Shown piece after piece: positions 33,889 to 41,812 of a stretch of DNA of 64,000 nucleotides; within the stretch, counting starts at the first letter, position 1, and every line of letters starts with the position of its first letter. The translations under genes and the position numbers were made by a program. The notes beneath the pieces were generated by a model. The model searched no databases. It was not told the DNA's origin and was given only the letters and a program-made list of their open reading frames with translations. Source of the DNA: Verrucomicrobiia bacterium (GTDB lineage: Bacteria > Verrucomicrobiota > Verrucomicrobiia > Verrucomicrobiales > Akkermansiaceae); assembly GCA_947462875.1 (NCBI GenBank), contig CANHQJ010000013.1, positions 1-64,000 of the forward strand, written 5' to 3'.

Positions 33889-34053
33889 ATGAAAGTTCTC
33901 TCTTCACTCAATTCCGCCAAACGCCGCCACGCCGATTGCCAAGTGGTCAAACGCGGTGGAACGCTTTATGTGATCTGCAAAAGCAACCCGAAATTCAAGG
34001 CCCGCCAAGGTGCTACCAAAGGCACCCGCCTCTCCAAAAAGGGCGTGAAATAA
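33889..34053 (+). CDS. rpmJ: 50S ribosomal protein L36, zinc-free (C-) form
   Basis: 54 aa: starts [14 protein letters not shown] and contains C-Q-V-V-K-R and [15 protein letters not shown]. It has only two Cys and lacks the four-ligand zinc ribbon of standard L36, so it is the C- paralogue type (YkgO-like). In some bacteria that form is made under zinc limitation, but it may also be the only copy. A 13-residue basic C-terminal extension follows the family core. Monocistronic with its own promoter and terminator. Confidence 0.93.
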   Translation: MKVLSSLNSAKRRHADCQVVKRGGTLYVICKSNPKFKARQGATKGTRLSKKGVK

Positions 34054-34081
34054 TTTCACGGACGATCCCGATACAAAAAGA

Positions 34082-34112
34082 GCCGCCGGATTCATCCGGC
34101 GGCCTTTTTTTT
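34082..34112. terminator. Bidirectional terminator between rpmJ and the desulfurase gene
   Basis: A GCCGCCGGAT/ATCCGGCGGC stem (34082-34103) flanked by AAAAAG on the left and CTTTTTTTT on the right. Works for rpmJ (plus) and, with the A-run, for the minus-strand desulfurase gene ending at 34121. Confidence 0.9.
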
Positions 34113-34120
34113 GGCGTGAC

Positions 34121-35344
34121 TCAGCGTAGCATGCGCACGGCGCGGCGGGTGGCGTTGCCGAAAGCGGCGATTTCTTCGAGGGTGTTGTAGAGGGCGAAGG
34201 AGGCGCGGGTGGTGCCGGAGATGCCGAAGCGCGCCATGAGCGGTTGGCAGCAGTGATGACCCGTGCGAACGGCCACGCCCATTTGGTCGAGAAAGGTGCC
34301 GAGGTCGTAGGCGTGGACCCCGTCGATGGCGAAGGACAATGCCCCGCAGCGATCATCAGGTCCGAAAAGGCGGATGCCGTCGATCTGTTGCAGTTCTTTT
34401 TCCGCCGCGCGGATGAGTTCGGTTTCGTGGTGATGGATGGCGTCTTTTCCGATGGAATCGACAAAGTTCACCGCCGCAGCGAGTGCGATGGCCCCCTCGA
34501 TGTTCGGTGTGCCGGCTTCGTACTTGAAAGGGATCTCATTGTAGGTGGTGCCGGAAAAACTCACTTCCTTGATCATTTCGCCGCCGCCGCGATAGGGAGG
34601 CAGTTTTTCCAACAACTCGCGCTTGCCCCAAAGCGCGCCGATACCGGTGGGGGCATAGACTTTGTGGCCGGAAAAGGCGAGCAGGTCGCAGCCGAGAGCT
34701 TTCACATCGATGGCGAGATGCGGCACGGCCTGCGCGGCATCGATGAGCACAACGGTGCCGAATTTTTTGGCGGTGGCGATCATTTCCACGATGGGATGCA
34801 CGGTGCCGAAAGCATTGGAGATCCAGCCGAGGGCGAGGACCTTGGTGCGCTCGCTGAGAAGCGCGCGGAAGGCCTCTTGATCGAGCACTCCGTTTTCATC
34901 GCAGGGGATGACTTTCAGGATCGCGCCACTGCGTTCGCAGGCCATTTGCCACGGGACGATGTTCGAGTGATGTTCGAGTGTGGAGAGCAGAATTTCATCA
35001 CCGGGCTGAAGGCTGGCACTGAGGCAGTGAGCCGCGAGGTTGATGGCATCGGTGCAGCCCGACGTGAAAATCAACTCATCGGGATCGGTGCAGCCGAGGT
35101 GGGCGGCTACCGTTTTTCTGGCATCCTCGTAGGCGGCGGTTGCGGCGCGTGCGAGCGCGTGGGTGCCGCGGTGGATGTTGGCATTGATCGTTTCGTAATA
35201 GGCGCGCGAGGCATCGAGCACGGCCAGTGGTTTTTGCGTGGTGGCGGCATTGTCCAGGTAGATCAAGGGCTGACCGTTGACGTCTTGATGAAGGATGGGA
35301 AAAAGCTCGCGTGCTGGCAGTGGAAGGCTCACGGCGGAGAGCAT
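34121..35344 (-). CDS. sufS: Cysteine desulfurase, SufS-like
   Basis: 407 aa from the ATG at 35344 (the frame is open upstream, but homology starts at F-P-I-L-H-Q-D-V-N-G). PLP enzyme that releases sulfur from cysteine for Fe-S clusters. Motifs: Y-L-D-N-A-A-T-T-Q-K-P, E-H-H-S-N-I-V-P-W, the PLP Lys in F-S-G-H-K-V-Y-A-P-T-G-I-G, and R-T-G-H-H-C-C-Q-P with the persulfide Cys. No sufBCD/sufU/sufE is beside it, so its acceptor is not known from context. Confidence 0.88.
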   Translation of the reverse strand: MLSAVSLPLPARELFPILHQDVNGQPLIYLDNAATTQKPLAVLDASRAYYETINANIHRGTHALARAATAAYEDARKTVAAHLGCTDPDELIFTSGCTDAINLAAHCLSASLQPGDEILLSTLEHHSNIVPWQMACERSGAILKVIPCDENGVLDQEAFRALLSERTKVLALGWISNAFGTVHPIVEMIATAKKFGTVVLIDAAQAVPHLAIDVKALGCDLLAFSGHKVYAPTGIGALWGKRELLEKLPPYRGGGEMIKEVSFSGTTYNEIPFKYEAGTPNIEGAIALAAAVNFVDSIGKDAIHHHETELIRAAEKELQQIDGIRLFGPDDRCGALSFAIDGVHAYDLGTFLDQMGVAVRTGHHCCQPLMARFGISGTTRASFALYNTLEEIAAFGNATRRAVRMLR

Positions 35345-35453
35345 GCCACGGTTCCGCTGTTTTTCCACTCTGTTTCTTCTCGTCATGAAGGAAATTGATA
35401 AAAGATGCACGATGTTGAGCAAGGGAAGCAGAGCCAGAGAGGGCGGGAGGCGC

Positions 35454-35459
35454 TAGTCT
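35454..35459 (+). promoter_or_regulatory. -10 element of the CBS-protein gene
   Basis: TAGTCT, 9 nt before the ATG at 35469, the same hexamer and spacing as the GldF promoter. No good -35 at 16-18 nt. Confidence 0.45.
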
Positions 35460-35468
35460 GACGGTGTT

Positions 35469-35888
35469 ATGAGAAAGAACGAACCCATACGCAAATTGAT
35501 GTCCACCAGTGTGATCAGCATTCATCACGGTGAGCCTGTATCGCAAGCCCGCAAAATCATGGTCGAGAGCGGCGTGCACCATCTCCCGGTGGTGAGCGGC
35601 GACGCCTTGAAGGGGATCATTTCCTGGAGCGATCTGCTCCGCATCAGCTTTGGCGATGCCTTCGGTGCCGATGAACGCGCCGTGGATGCCACGCTGGATC
35701 ACACCTTTACGTTAGAGCAGGTCATGTCGGCCGATGTCATCACGGTGACACCACAGACGACGGTGCACGAAGCGGCTGAAATCCTCTGCAAAGGCGACTT
35801 CCACTGCCTGCCCGTGGTGGAAGGCGGCAAGCTCGTCGGCATGGTGACCAGCAGTGACCTGCTGAAGTATCTGGCCGAACTCTACTGA
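35469..35888 (+). CDS. Two-CBS-domain protein
   Basis: 139 aa made up of two CBS repeats (about 8-60 and 80-137) with the usual marks: I-R-K-L-M-S-T-S-V-I-S-I, H-H-L-P-V-V, G-I-I-S-W-S-D-L-L in the first and V-M-S-A-D-V-I-T-V, H-C-L-P-V-V, G-M-V-T-S-S-D-L-L in the second. Stand-alone CBS pairs bind adenine nucleotides and act as energy or ligand sensors; partner unknown. Confidence 0.88.
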   Translation: MRKNEPIRKLMSTSVISIHHGEPVSQARKIMVESGVHHLPVVSGDALKGIISWSDLLRISFGDAFGADERAVDATLDHTFTLEQVMSADVITVTPQTTVHEAAEILCKGDFHCLPVVEGGKLVGMVTSSDLLKYLAELY

Positions 35889-35915
35889 AGAAATTCTTCC
35901 CCTCCCCAACCTCAG

Positions 35916-35957
35916 CACCCGTTGTCATCTCCCCTGGCAGCGGGTGTTTATTTTTTC
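35916..35957 (+). terminator. Terminator after the CBS-protein gene
   Basis: CACCCGTTG (35916-35924) pairs with CAGCGGGTG (one G-U) and is followed by TTTATTTTTT. It overlaps the 3' end of the convergent fusion gene. Confidence 0.65.
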
Positions 35958-37063
35958 CTCGTGAGCGACTTCGCCAGCGCGGGTAGTTCGGAAAACTCCG
36001 TGATGAAATGCGCGGCCTTTTGTTTGACGGCATTGCGGGCGATGACGCCGCCAAAGCCGATGAAGAGATCGACTTCGCTGGAAGACTCGAGATCGGAGAT
36101 GCCATCGCCGACCATGATCGTGGTTTTGGGCAGCATCGCGTTTTTCCACTCGCGGATGATTTGCGGTTTGCCGCCGTTGCGGGTGGTGGGGTAGTCCGCA
36201 CCGTAGCCGGTGTAGTTGCCATCGGCATCGTGATGGATGGGCACGGCTTCGACGAAGGAAATGCCGAGGTCGCGCGCCAGTGGTTCGATCAGTGGGGCGA
36301 ATCCGCCGCTGAGAATGACGATGGTCCAGTCTTCGTCGCGCAAGGCCTGGAAGGTCTCGCGCACGCCGGGGACGACGGTTTCCCTGTAGCGCCGGGCGAC
36401 GGCATCGCAGGTGGCTTTGTCAGGGCGCAGGATGTCCATGCGGCGGGGGAAGACTTCGTGCAAGGGAATCTCTCCATTCATCGCGGCATTGGTCAGGGCG
36501 ACGATTTCCCGGAAAACGGCATCGCCGCGTTCGCGCGCGAGTTCATCAATGCCCTCGATGCTGGACAGCGTGGAGTCACAATCGAAGAACGCGATTTTCC
36601 CGCGCTTGCGGGTGGGTGGTTCGATAAAGACTTCGGTATCGAGCGGGGTGAGGTCGAAGAGTTCGACGATGTCGATGTTCGACAAACGGATGCAACCATG
36701 GCTGGCGGGGACGCCGATGAGTTCCTCCTGATTGGTGCCGTGGATGTAGATGCAGCGCTCCAACGTATTTTTGTTTTGCGCGTCCATGCCATCGAGCCGC
36801 AGGATGCGCGAAGTGATGAGATCGCCCTCCGTGGTATCGCCGGGCGTCCAGAGTCCCACGGGTTCGCGCTTCTGAAAAACCGTGCCGAGCGGTTGTTCGT
36901 AGCCGATTTTTTCGCAGATGCGGAATTGTCCCGTGGGCGTGCGATAGCTGTCTTTCGTGAAGCCCACGCCCTTCGCTCCCGAGGAAATGGGATATTCGCG
37001 GATCACTTCATCGCCATCGGACAAAGTGAGCCATTGGTCATCGATCGAGATGTGAATGTTCAT
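35948..37063 (-). CDS. L,D-transpeptidase (YkuD) domain fused to a SerB-like HAD phosphatase
   Basis: 371 aa. Residues 1-150: YkuD fold with the catalytic signature H108...S121-H-G-C124-I-R-L-S-N. Residues 155-371: HAD-IB phosphatase with D161-C-D163-S-T (motif I), S-G-G-F (motif II), and M-V-G-D-G-I-S-D-L-E (motif III), as in phosphoserine phosphatase. There is no signal peptide, although YkuD enzymes act on peptidoglycan outside the membrane, while SerB is cytoplasmic. It lies 21 bp downstream of a class V aminotransferase, which favours a serine-pathway role for the HAD half. A sequencing fusion is unlikely because one frame reads through both domains with an 8-residue linker (P-P-T-R-K-R-G-K). 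Confidence 0.85.
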   Translation of the reverse strand: MNIHISIDDQWLTLSDGDEVIREYPISSGAKGVGFTKDSYRTPTGQFRICEKIGYEQPLGTVFQKREPVGLWTPGDTTEGDLITSRILRLDGMDAQNKNTLERCIYIHGTNQEELIGVPASHGCIRLSNIDIVELFDLTPLDTEVFIEPPTRKRGKIAFFDCDSTLSSIEGIDELARERGDAVFREIVALTNAAMNGEIPLHEVFPRRMDILRPDKATCDAVARRYRETVVPGVRETFQALRDEDWTIVILSGGFAPLIEPLARDLGISFVEAVPIHHDADGNYTGYGADYPTTRNGGKPQIIREWKNAMLPKTTIMVGDGISDLESSSEVDLFIGFGGVIARNAVKQKAAHFITEFSELPALAKSLTRKK

Positions 37064-37084
37064 TTGTCAGATCGAAAAAATCCG

Positions 37085-38155
37085 TTAGCCTAACACATCG
37101 TCCATGGCGGCGATCAGTTCGTTCATGGTGGCGGAGGTTTCGTTGCCCATGTTCGAGATGCGGAAGGTGATGCCTTTGATTTTGCCGTAGCCGCCGTTGA
37201 TGAGGAAGTTGTGCTTGGTCTTGAGATTCTTGATGAACGCGGATTGATCGAAGCCCTCGGGCGTGTGGAAGCAGCTGAGTGACACGGAACGGAAGCCTTC
37301 CGGGGCGAAGTGCTGGAAGCCGTGGCGCGCGGCCCAGTCGTGGATGAGCCGGTTGTTTTCGCGATGGCGGGCAAAGCGGTTTTCCAGGCCCTCGGCGGCG
37401 ATGGTCTCGAGGATGTGTTGCAGGCCGAAAATCAGCGAGATCGCCGGAGTGGACGGCGTGTTGTTCGCGGCGGCGTTCTTTTCGAATTCGACAAAGTCAA
37501 AGTAGTAGCCGCGGTCTTTGCTGGCCTTCGAGCGCTCCAGCGCCGCTTCGGAAATGGCGAAAACCGTTAGGCCGGGAGGCAGCGCCATGGCTTTCTGCAC
37601 ACCGGCGAGCAGGACATCGATGCCGAGCTCGTCCATGGCATGCGGCACGGCGGAAAAGGAGGAAACGGTATCGACGATGAGCAGCACGTCAGGGAACGAT
37701 TTCACGACGGCGGCAATCGCGGCGAGATCGCTCATCACGCCGGTGGAGGTCTCGTTATGGATGAAGGTGACGGTATCAAATCCTCCCTCGGCGAGTTTCG
37801 TGCGCACTTGGGCAGGGTCGATCGGTTGACCCCATTCGTATTGGAGTTTCTCGACTTCTTTGCCGCATTTTTTGGCGACATCGAACCACTTGTCGGAAAA
37901 CGCGCCATTGCAGAGGGTGAGGACTTTTTTCTGCGTGAGATTGCGCAGTGCGGCTTCCATCACGCCCCAGGCGGAGGAAGTGGAGAGAAAGACCGGGCGC
38001 TTGGTGCCGGCGAGTTGTTGCAGGCCGGGCTGGGTGGAGGCGTAGAGTGCCTCGAACTCGGAACCGCGGTGGCCGATCATGGGACGCGACATCGCCGCGT
38101 AGGTGGCATGAGAAACGTCGATCGGACCAGGGATGAAAAGTTTGGGTGTAGGCAT
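37085..38155 (-). CDS. Class V aminotransferase (phosphoserine or serine-glyoxylate type)
   Basis: 356 aa from the ATG at 38155. PLP fold type I: K-L-F-I-P-G-P-I at the start, G-H-R-G-S-E-F, L-S-T-S-S-A-W-G-V-M-E-A, V-D-T-V-S-S-F, and the PLP Lys in A-G-V-Q-K-A-M-A-L-P-P-G. Sequence style is that of alanine-glyoxylate/serine-pyruvate enzymes. Some bacteria and archaea use this group as the phosphoserine aminotransferase in place of classical SerC. The next gene carries a SerB-like phosphatase, so a 3-phosphohydroxypyruvate to phosphoserine step is likely (inference). Confidence 0.85.
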   Translation of the reverse strand: MPTPKLFIPGPIDVSHATYAAMSRPMIGHRGSEFEALYASTQPGLQQLAGTKRPVFLSTSSAWGVMEAALRNLTQKKVLTLCNGAFSDKWFDVAKKCGKEVEKLQYEWGQPIDPAQVRTKLAEGGFDTVTFIHNETSTGVMSDLAAIAAVVKSFPDVLLIVDTVSSFSAVPHAMDELGIDVLLAGVQKAMALPPGLTVFAISEAALERSKASKDRGYYFDFVEFEKNAAANNTPSTPAISLIFGLQHILETIAAEGLENRFARHRENNRLIHDWAARHGFQHFAPEGFRSVSLSCFHTPEGFDQSAFIKNLKTKHNFLINGGYGKIKGITFRISNMGNETSATMNELIAAMDDVLG

Positions 38156-38169
38156 AGGAGTGGACGCCC

Positions 38170-38198
38170 AGTGTGCGAGGGGAAGGCTCACTTGTCAA
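38170..38198 (-). promoter_or_regulatory. Promoter of the aminotransferase-fusion operon
   Basis: Minus strand: a perfect TTGACA (38193-38198), 17-nt spacer, CACACT (38170-38175), 14 nt to the ATG at 38155. Confidence 0.55.
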
Positions 38199-38256
38199 AG
38201 CGGGAAGCAGGGCATGACGGGAATTTTCCGCACAGAGGGGCTGCGCGCCGCGAGGG

Positions 38257-39363
38257 TTACTCGGAGGCGCCGGGCGTGGTATTCCAGTAGCGGTGCATTT
38301 CCTCCAGCGTGGGCGTTTTCAGCGGGCGCACGACGCGGAAGCCGAGGAAAGGGGCATCGGTGAAGTACCAGATCGACTTCGGGATTTGCGGATCGCGGAC
38401 TTTCCAATCGGGCGTGCTGCCGATGCGCGCGGCGCTGCGGAGTTGATCGGCATCGGCATCCCAATGGCCGCCACGCACGGTGGTGGGGTAGCGGTTGGTG
38501 GGGAAGGTCAGCGGATTGCTCGCACCGTCTTTGTAGTTTTCGTAGGCGTTGGCCAGGTACTGATCGAGCACGAGCTCGGCGGCATTGCCGTGCATGTCAT
38601 GGAGGCCCCAGGGGTTCGGTTTTTTCGAGCCGACTTTTTGATACTGGAATTCCGAATTTTCGGCATACCACGCGTGGTCCTTGATCTGGCTGACATCATT
38701 GCCCCATGAGTAGGCGGTGGTGGTGCCGGCGCGGCAGGCGTATTCCCACTCGGCTTCGGTGGGCAGGCGATAGAAGTGGCCGGTCTGCGCGCTGAGCCAC
38801 TGGCAAAACTGATTCGCGGCATGCTGTGTGACACCGACAGCGGGGTATTCCTTCGAGTAGCCGTCGCCCATCGAGAAGTGCATGGGCACGTAGGGTGGCG
38901 TCGGCTGGGTGACGGTGTCCACGAGAGTCTCACCCTCTTTGACCTCTGGTGCTTCGGTGGTGGTGAGATTCGAGTCGCGGTTGAGCGTGCCGTCCTTGTT
39001 GCGGTTCTTGCCGTTTTCCATGAACGGACGATAGAGGTTCCAGGTGGTCTCCACCTTTGCCATCCAGAACGCATCGACCTTGAGCTTGCGTTGCGGGCCT
39101 TCATCGGCATCGCGTTTTTCCTCGTTTGCAGGAGACCCGATCGTGAACTCTCCGCCGGGGATGGGCACGAGCGAAATTTCGCCATTGTCCGCGAGTGGCA
39201 CCTGGGCGGTGTAGGCCTTCATGTCCTTCGCTTCGGCATCGGCCTTTTTGCGAATCAATTCGTAAATCGCTTTGGTGGTCGGGAGAAGGTTCGCGTTAGG
39301 AAGGGCTTCCTCGGCGGTGGCGATGAAACAGGAGGTGAGAAGGAGTGCGGTGGAGCGTAGCAT
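38257..39363 (-). CDS. Secreted SUMF1/FGE-sulfatase domain protein
   Basis: 368 aa with a signal peptide (cut near ATA-EE). Formylglycine-generating-enzyme fold from about residue 65: I-P-G-G-E-F-T-I-G-S, V-G-V-T-Q-H-A-A-N-Q-F-C-Q-W-L-S, R-L-P-T-E-A-E-W-E-Y-A-C-R-A-G, G-L-H-D-M-H-G-N-A-A-E-L-V-L-D, R-G-G-H-W, and G-F-R-V-V. True FGEs have an active-site Cys pair near the C-terminus that is not evident here, so it is probably a non-FGE family member (binding protein or other enzyme). No sulfatase gene is nearby. Confidence 0.8.
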   Translation of the reverse strand: MLRSTALLLTSCFIATAEEALPNANLLPTTKAIYELIRKKADAEAKDMKAYTAQVPLADNGEISLVPIPGGEFTIGSPANEEKRDADEGPQRKLKVDAFWMAKVETTWNLYRPFMENGKNRNKDGTLNRDSNLTTTEAPEVKEGETLVDTVTQPTPPYVPMHFSMGDGYSKEYPAVGVTQHAANQFCQWLSAQTGHFYRLPTEAEWEYACRAGTTTAYSWGNDVSQIKDHAWYAENSEFQYQKVGSKKPNPWGLHDMHGNAAELVLDQYLANAYENYKDGASNPLTFPTNRYPTTVRGGHWDADADQLRSAARIGSTPDWKVRDPQIPKSIWYFTDAPFLGFRVVRPLKTPTLEEMHRYWNTTPGASE

Positions 39364-39451
39364 GGTGGACGGCGTGTGGCGGGAAAAATGTTAGGGAAGC
39401 GGACTTCCTGCTTGGCCGAGGCAATGCCGGCCAGGGAAATTCCGCGCTCCG

Positions 39452-40732
39452 TTAGATGAGTTTGTAGGTTCCGGGCACGGGCACCGCTTGCGTCGGGTTC
39501 TTGTCGCCCATTTGCAGGGAGTCCGGTGCGAAGTCTTGTTTCGCATTCCACAGATCAGCCCAGGTGACGCGCTGACCGCTGTGCGCGGCTTCGCGACCGA
39601 GGATGGCGAGCATGGTGCTGTTTGCCATGTATTCGCCGGTGTTGAGGGCTTCGCCTTTGCGGATGGCGGCGAACCATTCATTGTGGCACACCTGATACAT
39701 ATTCGTATTGTCGCCGCGATAGGCCCAGTTCACCTTGCCGGTGGGGTCCTTGGTGAGAACGCGGTCGGGCGCTTCCATGCTGCCTTTTTCGCAGAGAACA
39801 CGATCTTTCACCTCGCTGAAGCAATTGGCCATCTGACGCTGGTTGATGTGGCAGAAAACCTCATTCGGGTATTCAAAAGTCACTTCGTAGTGATCCCACA
39901 CATTGCCGTCATCCGAGCGCTGCGCACGACCGCCACCGCCGCGGGCGGCGATGGGCGCCACGTCGTTCATCGCCCATGCGATTTTGTCCACGGTGTGGAT
40001 CGCTTGTTCCAGCAGCGGGCCGCCGGAAAGCCACTCGTGCGCCATCCAGTTGCGTACCTGCCACTCGACATCGCCCAGTTTCGGGTCGCGGTCTTTCACG
40101 GCGGTCGATGGTTTCGGCACGCCGCCCATGTAAGTGCCGTAAACGGAAATGACGCGGCCCATTTCACCACTGTGCACCTTGCCGTAGCCAGCGCGGGTAT
40201 TGGGGGAGAAACGCCAGCAAAATCCATGCTGCAGCGTGAGGTTCTTTTCTTTCGCGATGCGAGCGGACTCCAGCACCGACTTCACGCCAGCGACGTCCAC
40301 GGCCATCGGCTTTTCGGCAAAGACGTGCTTGCCGGCATCCACCGCGGCGCGCAGGTGCAGCGGGCGGAAACCCGGAGGCGTGGCGAGCAAGACCACGTCC
40401 ACGCCGCTATCGAGCAGTTTTTGATAGGCATCCAGACCGCTGAATTGGCGGGCTTCGGGCACTTCGACCTTGGCACCGAATTTTTTCGACAGATAGCCGA
40501 GACTGTTGGTGATCTGGCTGCTGAAGGCATCCGCGATGGCCCACAGGACCACGTTGGGATCGGCGGAAAGGGCTTGATCGGCCGCGCCCGTACCACGACC
40601 ACCGCATCCGATCAGTCCGATCTTCAGCTTGGCGCCATTGCCCTGAGCGCGGAGGATGTTGGGAAATCCTGCTATCAAGGTGGTGGCGGCAGCAGAACGG
40701 AGAAACAAGCGGCGATTGGTGAGTGGATTCAT
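39452..40732 (-). CDS. Tat-exported Gfo/Idh/MocA-family oxidoreductase
   Basis: 426 aa. The N-terminus has a twin-arginine signal (T-N-R-R-L-F-L-R-S-A-A-A, cut near LRA-QG), so the folded protein with bound cofactor is exported. Rossmann motif I-G-L-I-G-C-G-G-R-G-T-G, catalytic A-E-K-P-M-A. Exported members include GH109-type NAD-dependent glycosidases as well as dehydrogenases. Divergent from a Tat-exported sugar isomerase. Confidence 0.83.
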   Translation of the reverse strand: MNPLTNRRLFLRSAAATTLIAGFPNILRAQGNGAKLKIGLIGCGGRGTGAADQALSADPNVVLWAIADAFSSQITNSLGYLSKKFGAKVEVPEARQFSGLDAYQKLLDSGVDVVLLATPPGFRPLHLRAAVDAGKHVFAEKPMAVDVAGVKSVLESARIAKEKNLTLQHGFCWRFSPNTRAGYGKVHSGEMGRVISVYGTYMGGVPKPSTAVKDRDPKLGDVEWQVRNWMAHEWLSGGPLLEQAIHTVDKIAWAMNDVAPIAARGGGGRAQRSDDGNVWDHYEVTFEYPNEVFCHINQRQMANCFSEVKDRVLCEKGSMEAPDRVLTKDPTGKVNWAYRGDNTNMYQVCHNEWFAAIRKGEALNTGEYMANSTMLAILGREAAHSGQRVTWADLWNAKQDFAPDSLQMGDKNPTQAVPVPGTYKLI

Positions 40733-40827
40733 ATGAAAAAAAGTCAGTTTGGCTACGAACAGAGTAAGTACAATCTTTCAGGGAGCGAGCCATTTTTGTG
40801 CGTAATTTGCTGAAATATGAAAATTTC

Positions 40828-40844
40828 TGTATCGTAATGATACA
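40828..40844 (+). promoter_or_regulatory. Perfect palindrome before the exported isomerase (candidate operator)
   Basis: TGTATC-GTAAT-GATACA, 6-bp arms around a 5-nt centre, ending 3 nt before the ATG at 40848 and lying in the divergent interval with the oxidoreductase gene. The position suits a repressor site controlling one or both genes. Confidence 0.5.
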
Positions 40845-40847
40845 CAC

Positions 40848-41741
40848 ATGATCACCTCTCGCCGCCAATTTATCCACTCGTCCGCGCTGGCCACTCTCGG
40901 GCTGGGTTTTTCTCTTCACGCGCAAGAAACCAAACCGCTGCCGATCAAGCTCTCGTTGAAGTACAACATGGTGAAATTCGATGCCGACCTCGCCAAGAGT
41001 TTCGCCATGCTCAAGGAAATCGGCTACGATGGCGTGGAGCTGGATTCCCCCGGCGGACAGGACAAAAAGGCAGCGCTTGCGGCCTCGAAAAGCACCGGAC
41101 TGCCCATTCACGGCGTCGTCGACTCCATCCACTGGCGCACCCGTTTGTCGGATCCTGACGAAGCGGTGCGCGAAAAGGCCCTGCAAGGCCTGCTCACGGC
41201 CATGCGCGAATCCAAGGAGGTCGGCGGCACCAGTGTCTTGCTCGTGCCTGCGGTGGTCGATGACAAGACCACGCACGATCAGGCCTGGCAGCGCTCCATC
41301 GAGCAAATCCGCAAGGCCCTGCCGCTGGCGAAAGAGCTGAACATCCACATCCTCATCGAGAACGTGTGGAATCAGTTCCTCTACGATCCCAAGGGCTCGA
41401 ATCAACAGGATGCGAAATTGCTCTGCGACTACCTCGATGAGATCGACTCACCCTTCGTCGGTTCGTATTTCGACATCGGCAATCATCAGAAATTCGGCAA
41501 GCCCGCCGAGTGGATCCGCCAGCTCGGAAAACGCATCGTGAAGCTCGATTGCAAAGACTGGGGGGTGAAGGGCGGCTTCGGGAAAATCGGCGAGGGCGAT
41601 GTTGCCTGGGCGGATGTGCGCGTGGCTCTGCGCGAGATCCGATACGAGGGCTGGGCCACCGCCGAAGTCTCCGGCGGCGGACCCGATGTGTTGAAGGAAA
41701 TTTTCCAACAAATGCGCAAGCATCTTCTCGGCATCGCCTGA
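40848..41741 (+). CDS. Tat-exported sugar phosphate isomerase/epimerase (TIM barrel)
   Basis: 297 aa. Twin-arginine signal S-R-R-Q-F-I-H-S-S, cut near LHA-QE. TIM-barrel metal-site pattern: V-E-L-D-S-P near the first strand, I-L-I-E-N-V-W (Glu), Y-F-D-I-G-N-H (Asp/His), L-D-C-K-D-W and W-A-T-A-E-V-S-G-G (final Glu). Exported members are common in Planctomycetes and Verrucomicrobiota and may act on sugars released outside the cytoplasm. Confidence 0.8.
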   Translation: MITSRRQFIHSSALATLGLGFSLHAQETKPLPIKLSLKYNMVKFDADLAKSFAMLKEIGYDGVELDSPGGQDKKAALAASKSTGLPIHGVVDSIHWRTRLSDPDEAVREKALQGLLTAMRESKEVGGTSVLLVPAVVDDKTTHDQAWQRSIEQIRKALPLAKELNIHILIENVWNQFLYDPKGSNQQDAKLLCDYLDEIDSPFVGSYFDIGNHQKFGKPAEWIRQLGKRIVKLDCKDWGVKGGFGKIGEGDVAWADVRVALREIRYEGWATAEVSGGGPDVLKEIFQQMRKHLLGIA

Positions 41742-41812
41742 TGCCAGACTTTCCCATTGCGAAAATCCATTCTGCTTCTACCGTTCCGTAGATTTTCCCA
41801 CTCCTGTAACTC

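Noticed and set aside
39488-40813. A 441-codon open frame opposite the Tat-exported oxidoreductase.
   Set aside because: The minus-strand gene has a Tat signal and the EKP motif; the plus frame has none.
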